Assembly (NCBI RefSeq): GCF_002335805.1
Contig: NZ_NISU01000001.1
Span: 1,992,079 to 2,056,078 of the forward strand
Direction of reading: 5' to 3'
Source of the DNA: Bacillus sp. FJAT-45350
GTDB lineage: Bacteria; Bacillota; Bacilli; Bacillales; NISU01
DNA length: 64,000 bases
Made by a program: the position numbers and the translations under genes. A model generated the notes under the pieces. The model had not been told where the DNA came from. It ran no database searches and saw nothing but the letters and a program-made list of their open reading frames with translations. Each line of letters opens with the position of its first letter. Positions within the stretch are counted from its first letter, which is position 1. This document shows positions 36,982-46,813 of the stretch, one piece after another.

Positions 36982-38031
36982 CTATAATCCACGACGTTGC
37001 CTTAACAGAAGTAACCCAAATACAGGCCCTCCAATAAGTGCAGTGATGACCCCTATCGGTAATTCAGTAGGAGCAATAATCGTCCTTGCTACTAAATCTG
37101 TTAAAATGAGAAACCCTCCACCGATTAACATTGATAGCGGTAAAAGATGACGATGGTCTGCCCCCCATATTATCCTTACTAAGTGAGGAATAACTAGTCC
37201 AACGAAGCCTATCGTACCCGAAACCGCTACTGCACTACCAGTTAAAATCGAAGCTCCAGCCAAGATCATGATTTTTCGCTTTTGTATGTTAACTCCAAGA
37301 TGCCTTGCTGTTTCTTCTCCAAACGCCAGTGCATTTAATTCTCGAGTATTAAAAAGAAGCAGAAAGAATCCTATTAAAAAGAAAGGAATAATTAAGCCAA
37401 CATAACTCCACCCTCTCATTGCAACACTACCCATGAGCCAGCTAATAATTTGTCTTAATTCGTCACCGGTTAAGGCAATCATTAATGAGATTAGGGAGCC
37501 AAGAAAAGAACTTACGATAATTCCGGCTAAAATTATCGTTTCAGCCGACATTGATTTTTGAACAAGTCTAGCAAAGAAAATAACGAATAGTAAAGTTAAA
37601 AAACCGAAGAAGACACTAATAATAGGTAAAGTAAATGCTCCTAAAAAAGGAATTGTGATTCCAAAAAACAATACAAATACAGCACCTACAGCTGCTCCAG
37701 AAGAAACCCCTAATGTGAAAGGGTCAGCTAGAGGGTTTTTTAAAAAACCTTGAAATGCTGCTCCTGCAAGTGCTAATGAAGCGCCAACTATCATTGCTAG
37801 GAACACTCGTGGAGCCCTGATTTCAAGAACGATATTTGTAAGTAATGGCTCTACCTCCACATTTAATGGAACTACCACATTTACTAGAATCAAAATGATA
37901 GTAGAAAAGGGAATCGAAAGACTCCCCTTTGCAATACCGATTAAGATTGATAAAAATAAAAATGATAGTGCAATTAAATAGGACAGGAACTTGTTATTCT
38001 GCAAAAACGTCTGGATAGATACGCGTTGCAA
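36982..38031 (-). CDS. btuC: corrinoid ABC transporter permease (BtuC-like)
   Basis: 349 residues, about ten membrane helices, FecCD family. GAALALAGAAFQGFLKNPLADP and GSAVAVSGTIGFVGLVIPHLVR are conserved family sequences. Overlaps the binding-protein gene by 38 bases. Confidence 0.95.
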   Translation of the reverse strand: MQRVSIQTFLQNNKFLSYLIALSFLFLSILIGIAKGSLSIPFSTIILILVNVVVPLNVEVEPLLTNIVLEIRAPRVFLAMIVGASLALAGAAFQGFLKNPLADPFTLGVSSGAAVGAVFVLFFGITIPFLGAFTLPIISVFFGFLTLLFVIFFARLVQKSMSAETIILAGIIVSSFLGSLISLMIALTGDELRQIISWLMGSVAMRGWSYVGLIIPFFLIGFFLLLFNTRELNALAFGEETARHLGVNIQKRKIMILAGASILTGSAVAVSGTIGFVGLVIPHLVRIIWGADHRHLLPLSMLIGGGFLILTDLVARTIIAPTELPIGVITALIGGPVFGLLLLRQRRGL

Positions 38032-38995
38032 GTTCTTCTACTCCTTTTACTAAACGAGGGCCTGAACGAGTCACTTGATCTGGATCAACATCGTAGATAC
38101 GATCATTCGTAACTGCAGTCACATCTTTCCAAGCAGAACGTTGTTTAATTTGTTCACTTGGATTTTCAACATAATAACCATAAGTAGTAACAATTACATC
38201 TGGATTGAAAGCAACAGCTTCTTCTTCAGTAAACATTGCCCAACCATCAACTTCACTCGCAGCATTCGTTGCATTTATCATTTGTAACATCTCATCTAAA
38301 AACGTACCTTTTCCAGTTGTATAAATTTCTGGAGCAGGTGAAACTTCAACCCAAACCTTTACCTGGTCATTTACTGAAATAGCACTTGCCTTAGCAGCTA
38401 TTTCCTCGAATGTTGCTGTCATCTCTGAAACAATTTCCTCTCCTTTATCAACAGCACCCGTCACATTGGCAATCATCGCAATTGCTTTGTATACATCATC
38501 AATTGATGTTGCATCATTTACAACTACAACTGTTACACCAGCATTTCGTAGTTGGTCTAACCCATCTGCAGAGCTATGTGCGCCTGATGCATGAGAGATA
38601 ACTAGATCAGGTGTAAGTGAAAGTAGCTTTTCAACATCGAACTCCATTCCTCCTACACTATCAACTTCTAACGCTGCTTCAGGGTAATTACACCAATCAG
38701 TTCTTCCTACTAAATATTCTCCCTTATCAAGGGCAAAAATAGTTTCCGTAATGCTAGGAATTAACGAAACAATTCGTTTCGGTTCTTCTTCAATCGTTAC
38801 TTCATTATCCATTGCATCTGTTAGCGTTAATGGGAATTGGTCTTCGTCCCCTTCTCCCTCAACAACATCTTCTTGTTCAGTTTCTATCGCTTGGTCTTCA
38901 TCTGGCGCTTCTACAGTTGTATCTGTTGTGTTACAACCTACTAGTAGAATAAGTGTAACTAGAAGAGCCATAAGTATTGTTAAACATTTCTTCAA
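37994..38995 (-). CDS. btuF: corrinoid-binding lipoprotein (BtuF-like)
   Basis: 333 residues from TTG 38995, where the spacing from GGAG is right; an ATG at 39004 lies too close to it. Lipobox ILLVGC (about residue 22), acidic linker, then a helical-backbone binding protein: PKRIVSLIPSITETIFALDKG and DLVISHASG, WAMFTEEEAVAFNPDVIV. Binds cobalamin/cobinamide outside the cell; first gene after the riboswitch. Confidence 0.92.
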   Translation of the reverse strand: MKKCLTILMALLVTLILLVGCNTTDTTVEAPDEDQAIETEQEDVVEGEGDEDQFPLTLTDAMDNEVTIEEEPKRIVSLIPSITETIFALDKGEYLVGRTDWCNYPEAALEVDSVGGMEFDVEKLLSLTPDLVISHASGAHSSADGLDQLRNAGVTVVVVNDATSIDDVYKAIAMIANVTGAVDKGEEIVSEMTATFEEIAAKASAISVNDQVKVWVEVSPAPEIYTTGKGTFLDEMLQMINATNAASEVDGWAMFTEEEAVAFNPDVIVTTYGYYVENPSEQIKQRSAWKDVTAVTNDRIYDVDPDQVTRSGPRLVKGVEELATRIYPDVFAE

Positions 38996-39046
38996 ATTCT
39001 CCATCTCCTCTGTTTTTCTTGAGTTTGTAGTTATGAACTAAAAGGT

Positions 39047-39081
39047 AAAAAAATAAAGCCCTATGACGAGGACTTTATTTG
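39047..39081 (-). terminator. riboswitch-controlled terminator
   Basis: Minus strand AAATAAAGTCCT-CGTCAT-AGGGCTTTATTT followed by a T run, between the cobalamin aptamer and btuF; the expression platform. Confidence 0.88.
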
Positions 39082-39114
39082 CAGAAAGTATAGACAACTT
39101 ATAAAAGTAGTTTC

Positions 39115-39320
39115 TATCCAACCTGCTTCACCTTTTCCTCGAAGGATTCACAATACTTTAAGGCAGGTCTCCTGACTCATACTATAACGAAACTTTCCCC
39201 TTCCCATCAAAAGACAGTGGTTCATTGAAAGATTCTAGTATTTACAGTGGCGGGACCGTGTTGGATTTTCACCAACTTCCCTATTAACACTTATTATAAG
39301 TGACCTTAAAGAATTTATTA
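39115..39320 (-). promoter_or_regulatory. cobalamin riboswitch
   Basis: On the minus strand: GTTGGTGAAAATCC (P3/P4 side), CGGTCCCGCCACTG at 39245-39259, and the B12 box region CAGGAGACCTGCC at 39162-39174, in the right order and spacing. The terminator 80 bases downstream gives transcriptional repression by adenosylcobalamin. Controls the whole btuF-pduO cluster. From 39321 to 39592 I see nothing beyond AT-rich sequence, presumably with the promoter. Confidence 0.93.
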
Positions 39321-39592
39321 TGTAGTTCAACAACGAATTACGTCTCAATTATACACAATTTTTTGTATTTTGACAGTGTTTTCTCCTAAACTTTTAAGTG
39401 AATTTTTCTCATTACAATGCTGAATACGTTCCTTATTAAAACAATCGTAGAATGAATCTCTTTTTATTTATGTCAAAATAGGTAGTTAAACACTACTCTT
39501 ATTCAGTTTATCATACAATAAGTTATAGAAATTTAGTCCATCTTTTTCTTTGCTCCCACTACAATACAGTATTTTTTAGTTTCCTTGCTAAA

Positions 39593-39629
39593 CAAAAAAG
39601 TGTTAAAGCTAATCAGCCTCAACACTTTG
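39593..39629 (-). terminator. terminator after flavodoxin gene
   Basis: AAAAAAGTGTT...AACACTTT on the plus strand; in gene direction AAAGTGTT...AACACTTTTTT with an inner AGCT pair. Confidence 0.78.
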
Positions 39630-39635
39630 TAATTT

Positions 39636-40076
39636 CTATGCTATTTTTTCTGCAAAATTCTCCCCAAACAACTTGCAAGTTTCCTCATCTTCATCAGGAC
39701 TTAATTCTATTTTTAACCCTGGTAATACTATTACTCCATTTTTTTCGGCTACCATTGCTTCAAGTAAATCTACCGCACCGCAAAATTCAGGATAAGAGGT
39801 ATCCCCTGTTCCAAAGATAGCAAATTTCTTTCCTGATAAATCAATACCTGCCATTTCTTCATAGAAGTCCAAAAACTCATCAGGCAATTCACCGTCTCCC
39901 CATGTATAAGCTCCTAAAAGTACTGCATCATACCCCTCTAATATACTTGTATCGCATTCCATAACTTCTTTTTTAAAGACTTTAACACCTTTGTTCTTCA
40001 ATCCCACTTCAACTAAATCCGCAACAGATTCAGTATTACCAGACATGCTCGCATAGATTAATAATGCTCTTGACAT
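39636..40076 (-). CDS. flavodoxin
   Basis: 146 residues. FMN electron carrier; phosphate loop SMSGNTESVADL, then LLGAYTWGDGELPDE and FGTGDTSYPEFCGA flank the isoalloxazine ring. Short-chain flavodoxin resembling YkuN/YkuP. The Fur-box promoter upstream fits use under iron limitation in place of ferredoxin, which is also encoded in this window. Confidence 0.95.
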   Translation of the reverse strand: MSRALLIYASMSGNTESVADLVEVGLKNKGVKVFKKEVMECDTSILEGYDAVLLGAYTWGDGELPDEFLDFYEEMAGIDLSGKKFAIFGTGDTSYPEFCGAVDLLEAMVAEKNGVIVLPGLKIELSPDEDEETCKLFGENFAEKIA

Positions 40077-40103
40077 ATAAAATCATCCCTTCAATTATTA
40101 ATT

Positions 40104-40226
40104 TAATTGTGTTGTATTTGTACACATCCCAACAAAAATGATGGGATGTGTACAGTGAGAGCTTTTTGTTTCATACATTCCTGCAATGACATACTGTTCT
40201 TTATTAGACGAAAGAGTACTTTCCAT
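40104..40226 (-). CDS. possible leader micro-ORF upstream of flavodoxin
   Basis: 40 codons from ATG 40226, with GAGGGGG seven bases before, within the Fur-controlled transcript. Begins MESTLSSNKNSMSLQEC. No known family. The neighbouring frame over the same stretch reads MYETKSSHCTHPIIFVG, which looks more protein-like, so a one-base indel is possible. Weak. Confidence 0.3.
40120..40156. repeat. 13-bp inverted repeat in flavodoxin leader
   Basis: TGTACACATCCCA and TGGGATGTGTACA are perfect complements around an 11-base loop. No T run follows in either direction, so it is not a plain terminator; an RNA stability or translational element is possible. Confidence 0.55.
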
Positions 40227-40255
40227 TCCATTTCCCCCTCATAAATAATCGTTAA

Positions 40256-40307
40256 TGAAAATCATTTTCAATAACAACATTTTAACGATAACGATTATCA
40301 TTGTCAA
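40256..40307 (-). promoter_or_regulatory. Fur-regulated sigma-A promoter of flavodoxin
   Basis: Minus strand TTGACA (40307-40302), 17 bases, TAAAAT (40284-40279). Two Fur-box matches: CGATAACGATTATCA (40286-40300, within an overlapping second match to 40306) between the -35 and -10, and TGAAAATCATTTTCA (40256-40270) at the start site. Each fits the 7-1-7 motif TGATAATNATTATCA at about 13 of 15 bases. Confidence 0.85.
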
Positions 40308-40346
40308 TGGTTTCTTTAAGACTTTAATAACATAGAGTAAATATTT

Positions 40347-40401
40347 CAAAAAAAAAAAAGAGATTTACTTAAAAACCGTAATGGCCTTTTAAATAAATCT
40401 C
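40347..40401 (-). terminator. terminator after resE
   Basis: Minus strand GAGATTTA...TAAATCTC with inner AAAAGGCC/GGTTTTT pairing and twelve T residues. Confidence 0.88.
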
Positions 40402-40452
40402 AATTAATCCTCATTGTTACGTATGAAACAATGATTTTCGCTCTATTTCTCT

Positions 40453-42240
40453 TTATTCTTCATTATATCGAGGTAAAATAAAGGAAAATGTCGTTCCTTC
40501 ATTTATTTTGCTATGAACAGAAATTTGTCCACCATGAGCTTCTACAATGTTTTTCACTATCGCTAGACCTAATCCTGTACCAGCTCGTCCACGTGTTCTA
40601 GCCTTATCTGCTTTATAGAATCGTTCAAACACGAATGGTAAATCCTCTTCTGGGATTCCTGAACCAGTATCTTTTACATCAAACTTAATTTCATTTTCAT
40701 TAGCCGATACTGACACTTTCACACTACCATTTTCCTCAGTATGACGAATCGCATTAGAAATTAAGTTTGTTAAGACCTGGTCTATCCTGTCTGGGTCAAT
40801 AAAGCCTCTTATTGACTCACCTTTAATATCTGATTCTAAGTAAATCTTATGCTCTTTTACTAACCCTTGGAACTTACGTAGTACTCGTTCTGTATATTCA
40901 CTTACATTGATATCTTCCTGATTCAATTGAATATGACCAGCTTCCATTCTTGCCAAGTCTAGTAATTCATTTACTAAACGCCCCATACGTAATGATTCAT
41001 CATAAATAATTTGAGCGATTTCTTTCTTTTCCTCATCGGACTGAGCAATATCATCAATAATTGCCTCACTATACCCTTGAAGCATGGAAATAGGCGTGCG
41101 TAATTCATGGGAAACATTCGCGATAAAATCTTTACGAAGTTTATCTAAGCGACGTTCCTCAGTCATATCTCTAATAACAGCTACAGCACCACGAACGAAG
41201 GTGTCATCATAAAGAGGTGTCATCAATATAGCCCAATTTCGTCCTTGTATAGCTACTTCCGTCATTTGTTCTTTTTCTAGAGCAACAACTTTTTGAAACA
41301 GCTTTTTAATTGCTTTAGGTAAATCATCACCATTTTCAGGTAGCATCCCTTGTTCAAAGTACCATGATTGAATAAATACATCTGCCGGAGGATTTGTTAC
41401 GACAATTTCGCCTTTACGATTTAACGTAATAACTCCATCTGCCATACTACTTAGAATTCGTGAGAGCTGTTCCTTCTCTTGATTCAATGCCATTAAATTT
41501 TTATTTAATTCTCTACCCATTCGATTAAAAGCAATCGCTAATTGACCAATTTCATCCGTTGTAAGTATAGGTACTTTCGTATCAAATTTGCCTTCTGACA
41601 CTTCAAAAGAAACTTGCCGCATTTTTCGTAATGGAGACGTGATACGCGTTGAAAGAAAGAAAGCAAAAATAGTCGTTAATACAATCGCAACTCCTGCTGA
41701 AAAATAAATAATTCGTTTTGTTTCAGCTGTTGTCTCTTTTATTGCTGTTAGAGATTGATATAAATAAACTGCTCCCATATCTCCAAACAGATTATCAATC
41801 GGTACTCCAACAATCATGACTTCAGTATGAACTTCTACCCCATCTTCATGGAATGGAAAATCTCCTTGTGTCATAACCGTTGAATCTCCTTCTAGTGCTC
41901 TCGATAATAGTGGGTCTTCATAAAAAGTCTCGATCGGCAAATTAGCGATCGAGTCTCCATTTTTTGAATACCAGTGATCCTCTCTACCAATAATGACAAC
42001 CTTGGTATCATAGGCTTTTGCAATCATCGAAATCGTTGAAAGTGCAGCTTCTCTGTTTCCATATTCCTCTAGAATTGTCGCTATCATCGACGCATGATTC
42101 ATTAAATGAGATTCAGCTTCACTTACATGAAATCGTTCGAAGAATTGCATAAGCAACACCATTAAAATAGCTAGTACGACAGAAACTAAAAATAAAATTG
42201 TAAACCAAAGCTTCCCTACTACACTTCTCCAAAACATCAT
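40453..42240 (-). CDS. resE: sensor histidine kinase ResE
   Basis: 595 residues. Membrane sensor for the switch to anaerobic respiration, partner of ResD. Helix 1 (about 12-32), extracellular domain to about 175, helix 2 (180-197), HAMP, PAS (about 255-355), HisKA with His378 in [14 protein letters not shown], and HATPase ([23 protein letters not shown]). ATGA overlap with resD. WalK/PhoR-type architecture is similar, but the resABCDE context decides. Confidence 0.95.
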   Translation of the reverse strand: MMFWRSVVGKLWFTILFLVSVVLAILMVLLMQFFERFHVSEAESHLMNHASMIATILEEYGNREAALSTISMIAKAYDTKVVIIGREDHWYSKNGDSIANLPIETFYEDPLLSRALEGDSTVMTQGDFPFHEDGVEVHTEVMIVGVPIDNLFGDMGAVYLYQSLTAIKETTAETKRIIYFSAGVAIVLTTIFAFFLSTRITSPLRKMRQVSFEVSEGKFDTKVPILTTDEIGQLAIAFNRMGRELNKNLMALNQEKEQLSRILSSMADGVITLNRKGEIVVTNPPADVFIQSWYFEQGMLPENGDDLPKAIKKLFQKVVALEKEQMTEVAIQGRNWAILMTPLYDDTFVRGAVAVIRDMTEERRLDKLRKDFIANVSHELRTPISMLQGYSEAIIDDIAQSDEEKKEIAQIIYDESLRMGRLVNELLDLARMEAGHIQLNQEDINVSEYTERVLRKFQGLVKEHKIYLESDIKGESIRGFIDPDRIDQVLTNLISNAIRHTEENGSVKVSVSANENEIKFDVKDTGSGIPEEDLPFVFERFYKADKARTRGRAGTGLGLAIVKNIVEAHGGQISVHSKINEGTTFSFILPRYNEE

Positions 42241-42953
42241 TCTTTCGCAGCCTCAAATTTGTAACCAACACCCCATACAGTGGAAATCATACTAGCTGCC
42301 TCAGGTGACACACGGTTAAGCTTTTCACGTAGTCTCTTAATATGTGTATCGACTGTACGTAAATCACCAAAGAAATCATAATTCCATACATCTTTCAGTA
42401 ATTGTTCACGAGAGAACACTTTGTCTGGTGATTGAGCAAGATAATATAATAGTTCATATTCTTTAGGTGTTAAGTTAATCTCAGAGCCATTAACACTTAC
42501 ACGATGAGCGTCATTATCAATCGTCAGATGTTGAAAAACAAGAACATCTTTAGCCGCTGTATCGGTGTGTAAAAACTTCGTAGAGGACGAACGACGTAAT
42601 AACGCTTTCACACGTAACACGACTTCTCTAGGACTAAATGGTTTTACAATATAGTCATCTGTTCCTGCTTCAAAGCCTTGAACACGGTTCGCCTCTTCAC
42701 CTTTTGCTGTTAACATAATAATGGGAGTTGCTTTTGTCTTTCGTAACTCCTGACAAACTTCTATTCCGTCCATACCGGGCATCATGATATCAAGTAAAAT
42801 TAAATCATATTCATTCTCAAGTCCTAACTTTACTGCTTCTTCACCATTTTCAGCGTCTTCTACATAATAATTTTCACGTTCTAAATACATACGTAGTAAA
42901 CGACGAATTCTTTCCTCATCATCAACAACTAATATTCTAGCCTCTTGCTCCAT
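42237..42953 (-). CDS. resD: response regulator ResD
   Basis: 238 residues from ATG 42953 (GAGGAGG seven bases upstream; an upstream ATG at 43004 lacks a site). OmpR family: receiver with VVDDEER and phospho-Asp55 in [13 protein letters not shown], Lys in VKPFSP, and a winged-helix DNA-binding domain ([28 protein letters not shown]). Controls respiratory genes. In this genome a dispersed repeat lies between resC and resD. Confidence 0.95.
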   Translation of the reverse strand: MEQEARILVVDDEERIRRLLRMYLERENYYVEDAENGEEAVKLGLENEYDLILLDIMMPGMDGIEVCQELRKTKATPIIMLTAKGEEANRVQGFEAGTDDYIVKPFSPREVVLRVKALLRRSSSTKFLHTDTAAKDVLVFQHLTIDNDAHRVSVNGSEINLTPKEYELLYYLAQSPDKVFSREQLLKDVWNYDFFGDLRTVDTHIKRLREKLNRVSPEAASMISTVWGVGYKFEAAKE

Positions 42954-43041
42954 AACTCTACCTCCTCTATATAAAAACAATACATCATTATTCGACATTA
43001 TCATATTTTATTGTAACAGATGTCATACCCTTTATGAATAA

Positions 43042-43234
43042 AAAGAGTTGCCCTAAAAGGAAGGCTGCTGAAAAAGTGCGATTTTCACTTTTCCAGCAGC
43101 CTTTTTAAGTAATGAGCGAAGCCGTTGCATCTTTTAAAGCTTGCTATGCGTGGTTTTCTCAAAGCAAGCGCAACATACAGGAGCGATTACTGCTTCCTGA
43201 ACTCACTATATTGGACCTTTTGAGACAACTCTTT
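43042..43234 (+). repeat. hairpin-tail repeat, copy B (between resC and resD)
   Basis: GGCTGCTG...CAGCAGCC hairpin (43062-43101), tail AAGTAATGAGCGAAGCCG to TTGGACC, near 85% identical by eye to copy A. Outer arms AAAGAGTTG (43042-43050) and CAACTCTTT (43226-43234) pair; next to them CCCTAAAAGG faces CCTTTTGAGA. Lies on the opposite strand to the res genes. Confidence 0.82.
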
Positions 43235-43264
43235 AGTAATATTATTAGAATATATGGCACTTTT

Positions 43265-44452
43265 TTAAGCGTACGAATGTAGCCCTGCGATAACTAAGTT
43301 AACAAATATTAAGTTAAACATGATGATTGCAAACCCGATAACACATAACCATGCAGATCTCTCTCCATGCCACCCTCTTGATAAACGTAAATGAAGATAA
43401 GCGGCATAATACAAGAATGTAATAAGTGCCCACACTTCTTTCGGGTCCCAACCCCAAAATCGTGTCCAAGCAATTTGTGCCCAAATCATTGCAAATATTA
43501 AACCTCCGAGAGTAAAGACTGGGAAACCAATAGCAATTGCACGATAACTAGCTTCATCTACCTTTTCAGGACTAACTCCTTTTAATAACGGTTGTATTGC
43601 AGCCCCTATTGGCTTTCTTAAGATTAAACGTAATAGCCAATATAGGACAATACCTGATAATAATGACCAAATAACCGTATTTAAATCATTACTCTTCATC
43701 CATTCAGGCATATATACAATTGGAGATATAGCATTATCCGTCATTAATTGTCCCTCATTAGGACCTACTAACGGAGGAAGTGTATAGACCATTTCAGCCT
43801 CTTGGCCAAATTCATTCGTATAGCTGAATGTAGCCTCATAATTTAAAGCATTGAATGCATAAGCTATTACGATATACCCAAAAATACTAACTAATGAGTA
43901 CATAATAAATTCTAATGAACGTGTTTTTTTATTCTTTTGTTTGTAATCAATCGTACGAACCAAATAAACAAGTCCAGCAGCAAAACCAATAGCTAGAATA
44001 CCTTGACCAAGTGCTGTAGTAATTACATGAATCTTTAACCAATAACTTTGTAATGCAGGTATAAGTGGCGCAACTTCCTGCGGAAACAAAGAAGCGTACG
44101 CAATAATTAACATTACAATTGGCATTGTAAATAGACCAATTACATTTGAGCGATAGATTGCATATATAATAATAAATGCAAGTCCCATCATTATTCCTAA
44201 GAACGTTGTATATTCAAACATATTACTTACTGGTGCATGACCTGCAACCATCCAGCGTGTAATGAAATAGCCCATTGCAAATAAGAAACCAATGATTGAG
44301 AAAATGAATCCAAAAGTTCCCCAACGATTCCCTGTCATTTCACCTTGTTTATCACGCCATTTTTTCCCAGTTACAGAAACGGCGAAAAAAATCGTTGATG
44401 CTAAATATAAGAAAAAGGCAATTAACAAAAGGTTGCCACTTAAAGCTGCCAT
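43265..44452 (-). CDS. resC: cytochrome c biogenesis protein ResC (CcsA/CcsB haem handling)
   Basis: 395 residues, about eight or more membrane helices, with the tryptophan-rich WWDP-like signature FWGWDPKEVWALITFLYYAAYLH (shown by its parts FWGWDPKEVWAL and YYAAYLH) and conserved histidines. Works with ResB in moving haem and joining it to apocytochrome c outside the membrane (system II). Confidence 0.95.
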   Translation of the reverse strand: MAALSGNLLLIAFFLYLASTIFFAVSVTGKKWRDKQGEMTGNRWGTFGFIFSIIGFLFAMGYFITRWMVAGHAPVSNMFEYTTFLGIMMGLAFIIIYAIYRSNVIGLFTMPIVMLIIAYASLFPQEVAPLIPALQSYWLKIHVITTALGQGILAIGFAAGLVYLVRTIDYKQKNKKTRSLEFIMYSLVSIFGYIVIAYAFNALNYEATFSYTNEFGQEAEMVYTLPPLVGPNEGQLMTDNAISPIVYMPEWMKSNDLNTVIWSLLSGIVLYWLLRLILRKPIGAAIQPLLKGVSPEKVDEASYRAIAIGFPVFTLGGLIFAMIWAQIAWTRFWGWDPKEVWALITFLYYAAYLHLRLSRGWHGERSAWLCVIGFAIIMFNLIFVNLVIAGLHSYA

Positions 44453-44466
44453 TTACATGTTCCTCC

Positions 44467-46116
44467 TTAGGAGTTATTCTCCTTCTCTTTCTCTTCTTCT
44501 TTCTCTTTCTTAATAACTTGGTCGACTGGTTTTGTAATGTTTGTACCTTCAATTCCTTTTTCAATATCGCCCATTAATGCCGTCCAGTTTTTATTTGTAT
44601 GACCTGCGACCCACACCTCATTATTAATTCTTTGAATCCAAATTCGGCGATGTGCCCAATATGATCCTTGAACTAATCCAATCATAAAAATAACTCCACC
44701 AGCGATGATAATTCCTAACGTGTTATCCTTACGAACTGTGAGAGCAGTTACGTTTTTTGTCGTAATATCAGCAAAGCTCATACGGTAATCATTTTCTCCA
44801 AACGGTTCAAGATTTTGACGTATTGCTACAAAGCTTACTTCTCCTTCTTCTGGATGTTCTGGAGTTATCATTTCAAAGATAAAGGCAGGATTATCAGGAA
44901 CTCTCGATCGAGTTGCAGGATGACCTTGATCATTAAAGAAATAATCAGGAAAGTATTGCAATAATTTTACTTTATACCCTTCTCCAAGATCATACTCTGT
45001 TTCGGGGTTTGATAAGTTAACGTCTATTCTTCCAAATGTATCTCCAGTCTTTTTTTGCTCTAAACGAAAGCTCATTTCGTGGAATTCATTTAACTTATAA
45101 TCTACTTGATAAAGTGCAAATCCATCAAACTTAAATGGTTGATTTACTCGGATATTATGGCGATCTACTTCTACTAATTCTCGTTCCTCACCAACTGTCC
45201 CAGCCTCTTGTCGTTGATAAAGAATAGCATTTGTTTGGTAAGTTTGAACAACAGGACCTTGATTTCTTTCAAGAGCATCTCTAAATCTCTCATCCTCTTC
45301 ATCATATAATTCAATAATAAACTGCTCATTCTTAAGGTGATATTCCCCCTGTGTACCAGGGATAACAGCAGTTTCCCCTTCACGAACCCAAACAAATTCA
45401 TCAATATACATTCCTGGAAAGTATCTCAGCATACAACCAATTAAAAAGATAATAAGACCTACATGATTTACATAGGGACCCCAACGAGCAAAGCGTCCCT
45501 TTTCAGCAACAATGTTTCCATTTTCTTCAGAAATATTGTATTTTTTGTCTTTCAATTGCTTTACAGCCTTCTTAATATCCTCATCAATATCATCGACTTT
45601 AGATACACCAAAAATTCGCTGTCTTTCCATAAAACCTGAATGTCTTGTTACACGTTGTTTCTTAAGTGCACGATACAATGGCACAACACGGTCAAGACTA
45701 GCTATAATTAACGAGATACCTAATGCCGCTAGTAACAGCATGTACCACCAAGAGCCATATAAGTTATGGAATCCTAACTGATAATAAATCTGACCAGCAA
45801 TTCCATACTCTTCATAGTAATATACAGCTGGGTTTACTAATGGTGGGATATAAAATTGTTGAGGGAATATAGTCCCGAGTGATGATGCTACCAACGTTAG
45901 AACAATGATCCATACACCAACTTTTACCGATGAAAAGAAATTCCAAATCTTATCAATAAATGTTCGATTATATGTTTGTGAACGTCGTGCAACTCCTTCA
46001 TAACGCATATTTAGTAACCCTTTTTTCTCCTCTTCCACTAAAGGTTTACCGCACGATTCACAAATGACCGTTCCATATGGATTCTCATGACCACATTCGC
46101 ACTTGAATTTATCCAT
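44467..46116 (-). CDS. resB: cytochrome c biogenesis protein ResB
   Basis: 549 residues. N-terminal four-cysteine zinc ribbon (CECGHENPYGTVICESCGKP), then three helices around residues 70-220 and a large extracellular domain before the last helix (about 475). FFSSVKVGVWIIVLTLVASSLGTIFPQ-type start (SVKVGVWIIVLTLVASSLGT) and WGPYVNHVGLI are ResB features. Extremely acidic/lysine-rich tail (KEKEEEKEKE). Pairs with ResC. Confidence 0.94.
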   Translation of the reverse strand: MDKFKCECGHENPYGTVICESCGKPLVEEEKKGLLNMRYEGVARRSQTYNRTFIDKIWNFFSSVKVGVWIIVLTLVASSLGTIFPQQFYIPPLVNPAVYYYEEYGIAGQIYYQLGFHNLYGSWWYMLLLAALGISLIIASLDRVVPLYRALKKQRVTRHSGFMERQRIFGVSKVDDIDEDIKKAVKQLKDKKYNISEENGNIVAEKGRFARWGPYVNHVGLIIFLIGCMLRYFPGMYIDEFVWVREGETAVIPGTQGEYHLKNEQFIIELYDEEDERFRDALERNQGPVVQTYQTNAILYQRQEAGTVGEERELVEVDRHNIRVNQPFKFDGFALYQVDYKLNEFHEMSFRLEQKKTGDTFGRIDVNLSNPETEYDLGEGYKVKLLQYFPDYFFNDQGHPATRSRVPDNPAFIFEMITPEHPEEGEVSFVAIRQNLEPFGENDYRMSFADITTKNVTALTVRKDNTLGIIIAGGVIFMIGLVQGSYWAHRRIWIQRINNEVWVAGHTNKNWTALMGDIEKGIEGTNITKPVDQVIKKEKEEEKEKENNS

Positions 46117-46188
46117 TTGAACACCCCATTTATCTCTTCTATTTAGGAGGCTAAAAACTAATAGTGTATTAGCGTATCTTTGTCCTAT

Positions 46189-46716
46189 CTAGGATTTAGG
46201 TACAATTAACTCCATGAAGTCTTCTACTTGCCTTTCTGTCATACCACCAATATGAACCTTTTGTACTTCACCATATTCATCAATTAGTAACGTTGTTGGT
46301 AATGGGCTAACCCCATAAGCATCTAATACATTTCGTCCTTTATCAATTACGATAGGAAAAGTTAGCTTATACCTGTCAACAAATGTCCGTACTGTCAGCT
46401 CTGGTTCGTCGACATTAACTGCAATAATTTCTACCCCTTTATCCTTATAAACATTATAAAGATTCTCCATATAAGGCATTTCTCGTTCACATGGTGGACA
46501 ATATGTTCCCCAAAAATTAAGGAATACACCGTTGCCTCTTAATTCTGCTAATTCTATACGCTCACCATTTAAATCTGTTAAAACAAAATTTACTGCTTCG
46601 TCACCTACACGAACTGTTGACCTATCAGCAAAGAAATTAGAGTAGAACGTATAACCTAAAGCAATTGCAATAACAGCTAAGATTGATGTTCTTACAATTA
46701 GCCTTTTCTGCTTCAT
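46189..46716 (-). CDS. resA: thiol-disulphide oxidoreductase ResA
   Basis: 175 residues. One N-terminal membrane anchor, then a thioredoxin-like fold facing outward with active site WGTYCPPCEREMP (ResA usually has CEPC). Reduces the haem-binding cysteines of apocytochrome c. cis-Pro region SPLPTTLLID is present. First of the res genes. Confidence 0.95.
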   Translation of the reverse strand: MKQKRLIVRTSILAVIAIALGYTFYSNFFADRSTVRVGDEAVNFVLTDLNGERIELAELRGNGVFLNFWGTYCPPCEREMPYMENLYNVYKDKGVEIIAVNVDEPELTVRTFVDRYKLTFPIVIDKGRNVLDAYGVSPLPTTLLIDEYGEVQKVHIGGMTERQVEDFMELIVPKS

Positions 46717-46813
46717 TTCTATCTCCCCTTATAGTACAAAACTACGTAATAATGTATTACTAATAACTATTATAACGTTGTAAAGGTTGCTATAATAAGT
46801 CGTTTTATGACGT

